A stretch of DNA of 64,000 bases. It comes from an uncultured Paracoccaceae bacterium (lineage in GTDB: Bacteria; Pseudomonadota; Alphaproteobacteria; Rhodobacterales; Rhodobacteraceae). The stretch lies in NCBI GenBank assembly GCA_938049225.1, contig CALICM010000012.1:1-64000 (forward strand), written 5' to 3'. Below the pieces are notes generated by a model. It searched no databases, was not told the DNA's origin, and saw only the letters and a program-made list of their open reading frames with translations. Within the stretch, counting starts at the first letter, position 1. Each line of letters opens with the position of its first letter. Below, piece after piece: positions 62,434 to 64,000 of the stretch. Both the position numbers and the translations under genes were made by a program.

Positions 62434-63687
62434 ATGAAGACAGAAAAACTGACCTTCACCGGCCATTCAGATGAACCCCTGGCCGCACGATTGGACAAAC
62501 CCGCGATTGGTCATCTGGCCACGGCAATTTTCGCGCATTGTTTCACCTGCGGTAAGGACATCGCCGCGGCCCGCCGCATCTCGGCCCGGCTGTCAGCGAT
62601 GGGGATCGCGGTGCTGCGATTCGATTTCACCGGGCTGGGGCATAGTGGGGGGGAGTTTGCGAACACGCATTTCACCTCGAACGTCGAAGATCTGGTTCTG
62701 GCCGCCGAGCATCTGGCCAATATCGGGCATCCCGTTGACATGTTGATCGGTCATTCCCTGGGCGGCGCCGCGGTTTTGAAAGCCGCCGGTGCCCTGGACA
62801 GTGTTAAGGCCGTCGTCACCATCGGCGCCCCATCGGACCCAGGTCACGTTGCCGCCCAATTCGGTCCTAAGATCGACGAAATCCGCGCCCAAGGCACTGC
62901 CGAGGTGAGCCTGGCGGGGCGGCCTTTCACGATCAAACAAAGCTTCCTGGATGACATTGGCACGGCAAAGCTGACACCCGCGATCGCGAACCTGCGCAAG
63001 GCGCTGCTGGTGCTGCACTCACCGGTGGATACCACGGTCAGCATCGACAACGCCTCAGAGATCTTCTTGGCGGCCAAACATCCCAAAAGCTTTGTGACCT
63101 TGGACAAAGCCGACCATCTGCTAAGCCGTCCGAAGGATGCCGAATACGCGGCCGAGGTCATCGCCGCCTGGTCCAAACGCTACCTGGACATCGCCAAACC
63201 CGCCGCCCCCATCGGCGCCCCCGAGGGCATTGTGCGGGTGTCCGAGGCGGACCCGCAAGGTTTCTTGCAGGACGTAATCGCGGGCCCCCGCCACTACACC
63301 CGTGCGGACGAGCCCAAGGCCTTTGGCGGCACCGATGCGGGCATGACACCCTATCAGTTTGTCTCGGCCGGGTTGGGGGCCTGCACGTCGATGACGATCC
63401 GCATGTACGCAAGACGCAAAAAATGGCCGCTGGAGTTTGTCTCGGTCGATGTGACTCACGACAAGATCCACGCCAGCGATTGCGACCATTGCCTGACGGT
63501 CGACGGAAAAATCGACCGCCTGACACGCACCATCACCCTGCGCGGCCCTCTGGACGACGATCAACGGTCGCGGCTGCTCGAGATCGCCGATAAATGCCCG
63601 GTGCACCGCACCTTGGAAAGCGAAGTGGATGTGGTCACGGTGCTGGAGGGACAGGCCGTGCGCGAAGCCGTTGGTGTCACCAACTAA
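62434..63687 (+). CDS. Bifunctional alpha/beta-hydrolase and OsmC-family protein
   Basis: 417 residues. The N-terminal 255 residues are an alpha/beta-hydrolase (IFAHCFTCGKDIAAARRISARLSAMGIAVLRFDFTGLGHSGG; lipase box GHSLGGAA; HSPVDTTVSI; final HLLSRPKD). The C-terminal part from about 270 is an OsmC/Ohr domain (HYTRADEPKAFGGTDAGMTPYQFVSAGLGACTSMTIRMYARRKKW ... KCPVHRTLESEVDV) with the two redox cysteines C374?-type positions GACTSM and KCPVH. OsmC domains reduce peroxides, especially organic ones. The fusion is a known family whose joint role is unclear; a link to acrylate or peroxide stress near dddP is only speculation. Confidence 0.9.
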   Translation: MKTEKLTFTGHSDEPLAARLDKPAIGHLATAIFAHCFTCGKDIAAARRISARLSAMGIAVLRFDFTGLGHSGGEFANTHFTSNVEDLVLAAEHLANIGHPVDMLIGHSLGGAAVLKAAGALDSVKAVVTIGAPSDPGHVAAQFGPKIDEIRAQGTAEVSLAGRPFTIKQSFLDDIGTAKLTPAIANLRKALLVLHSPVDTTVSIDNASEIFLAAKHPKSFVTLDKADHLLSRPKDAEYAAEVIAAWSKRYLDIAKPAAPIGAPEGIVRVSEADPQGFLQDVIAGPRHYTRADEPKAFGGTDAGMTPYQFVSAGLGACTSMTIRMYARRKKWPLEFVSVDVTHDKIHASDCDHCLTVDGKIDRLTRTITLRGPLDDDQRSRLLEIADKCPVHRTLESEVDVVTVLEGQAVREAVGVTN

Positions 63688-63733
63688 AGTGAGCGCCTGA
63701 CGGCGCAAGTCCATGAGCCCTGACGGGCAGTGG

Positions 63734-63750
63734 GCGCCCTTTGGGGGCGT
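63734..63750. terminator. Possible small hairpin between convergent genes
   Basis: CGCCC, loop TTTGG, GGGCG with a short TTTCCCC tail lies between the OsmC-fusion stop and the minus-strand cupin gene. Weak; other pairings are possible. Confidence 0.3.
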
Positions 63751-63756
63751 TTCCCC

Positions 63757-64000
63757 TCATCTTTTGGTCTTGGCGCGGCTGAAGACCATTTTTTGGCCCG
63801 CCAGGGATGCCTCGGGGCCGACCCAGGCATAGGCCAGAAGTGCTGGCTCGCGGTCGGACACGGTGATCCGATGCGTCTGGTCTGGCGGGTTGAAAATCAG
63901 TGAGCCGGGCGCGTAGACGCCCTGGTGGTTTTCTGAAACCGAGCCGGACAGGCAAACATAGCTTTCGGTGATCCCCTTATGCGCGTGGCTGGGGTAGATG
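63757..64000 (-). CDS. Cupin-domain protein, C-terminal part (cut by the window edge)
   Basis: About 80 residues to the stop at 63757-63759; the start lies beyond 64000. It reads IYPSHAHKGITESYVCLSGSV, then APGSLIFNPPDQTHRITV and LLAYAWVGPEASL. The H-x-H...E-x-Y-x-x-L-x-G and P-P-x-x-x-H pattern is a metal-binding cupin. This arrangement, and ending, resemble DMSP-lyase cupins (DddL/DddQ/DddW group), and dddP lies one gene away, but ordinary cupins share the motifs, so the specific function is not claimed. Confidence 0.65.
   Translation of the reverse strand, partial: IYPSHAHKGITESYVCLSGSVSENHQGVYAPGSLIFNPPDQTHRITVSDREPALLAYAWVGPEASLAGQKMVFSRAKTKR

Overview
The window reads as a Rhodobacterales (Roseobacter-group) alphaproteobacterium. 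The chromosomal part is GC-rich and carries DMSP lyase DddP, a non-pyrrolysine MttB-family methyltransferase, PHB metabolism genes, Hint-domain proteins, adjacent DUF6456/DUF6477 genes and a glnB-glnA pair. Families were assigned by reading motifs and recalling homologues; no search was run.

Bases 1-8,500 are a mobile/plasmid-derived margin. They hold the outer end of a Tn3-family element (103-140), five iterons, a RepA-type plasmid initiator, a parA plus small partner pair, a YefM-YoeB toxin-antitoxin pair, a minimal tyrosine recombinase, a WGR gene cut by a second Tn3-family element with a decayed tnpA, and pieces of ISNCY and IS30 transposases around a DUF4279 gene. Single-copy housekeeping genes (tpiA, guaA, tig, glnA) follow on the same molecule, so a plasmid replicon appears to have been joined to a chromosome or chromid.

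Bases 8,600-29,900 hold ordinary metabolism: pseudouridine breakdown (psuK-psuG), a LysE exporter, an orphan YejA-like binding protein, 3-hydroxybutyrate dehydrogenase with a patatin-like protein, a GST, an acetyltransferase, an A-type Fe-S carrier, tpiA, the DUF6456/DUF6477 pair, an MttB-like methyltransferase, guaA, and a GntR-flanked spermidine/putrescine-type ABC transporter operon ending in an Asp/Glu (hydantoin) racemase.

Bases 29,900-49,800 are the most interesting part. They form an island of stress and storage genes: a MacB/HlyD-type exporter with phaC, a phasin, a P-type cation ATPase, a Ca/cation antiporter, a VIT1-family transporter, a CBS-type site-2 protease, two universal stress proteins, Hsp20, and DUF3775, DUF2267 and bactofilin-like genes. 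Six FNR/FixK-type boxes (TTGA-N6-TCAA) lie here, each 33-75 bp from at least one likely start codon. In the middle are a hybrid histidine kinase whose PAS domain keeps the FixL heme histidine and arginine, an OmpR-type response regulator, and a Crp/Fnr regulator with the FNR-type recognition helix but no FNR-type cysteine cluster. I infer an oxygen-responsive FixL/FixK-like circuit controlling a low-oxygen survival and PHB regulon.

Bases 49,800-64,000 hold an endonuclease-like protein, a secreted PHB-depolymerase-like esterase, tig, tRNA-Leu(UAG), tandem Hint proteins, the NAD(P)HX repair enzyme, glnB-glnA, a second endonuclease-like protein, dddP, an alpha/beta hydrolase-OsmC fusion, and at the edge the C-terminal part of a cupin protein on the minus strand.
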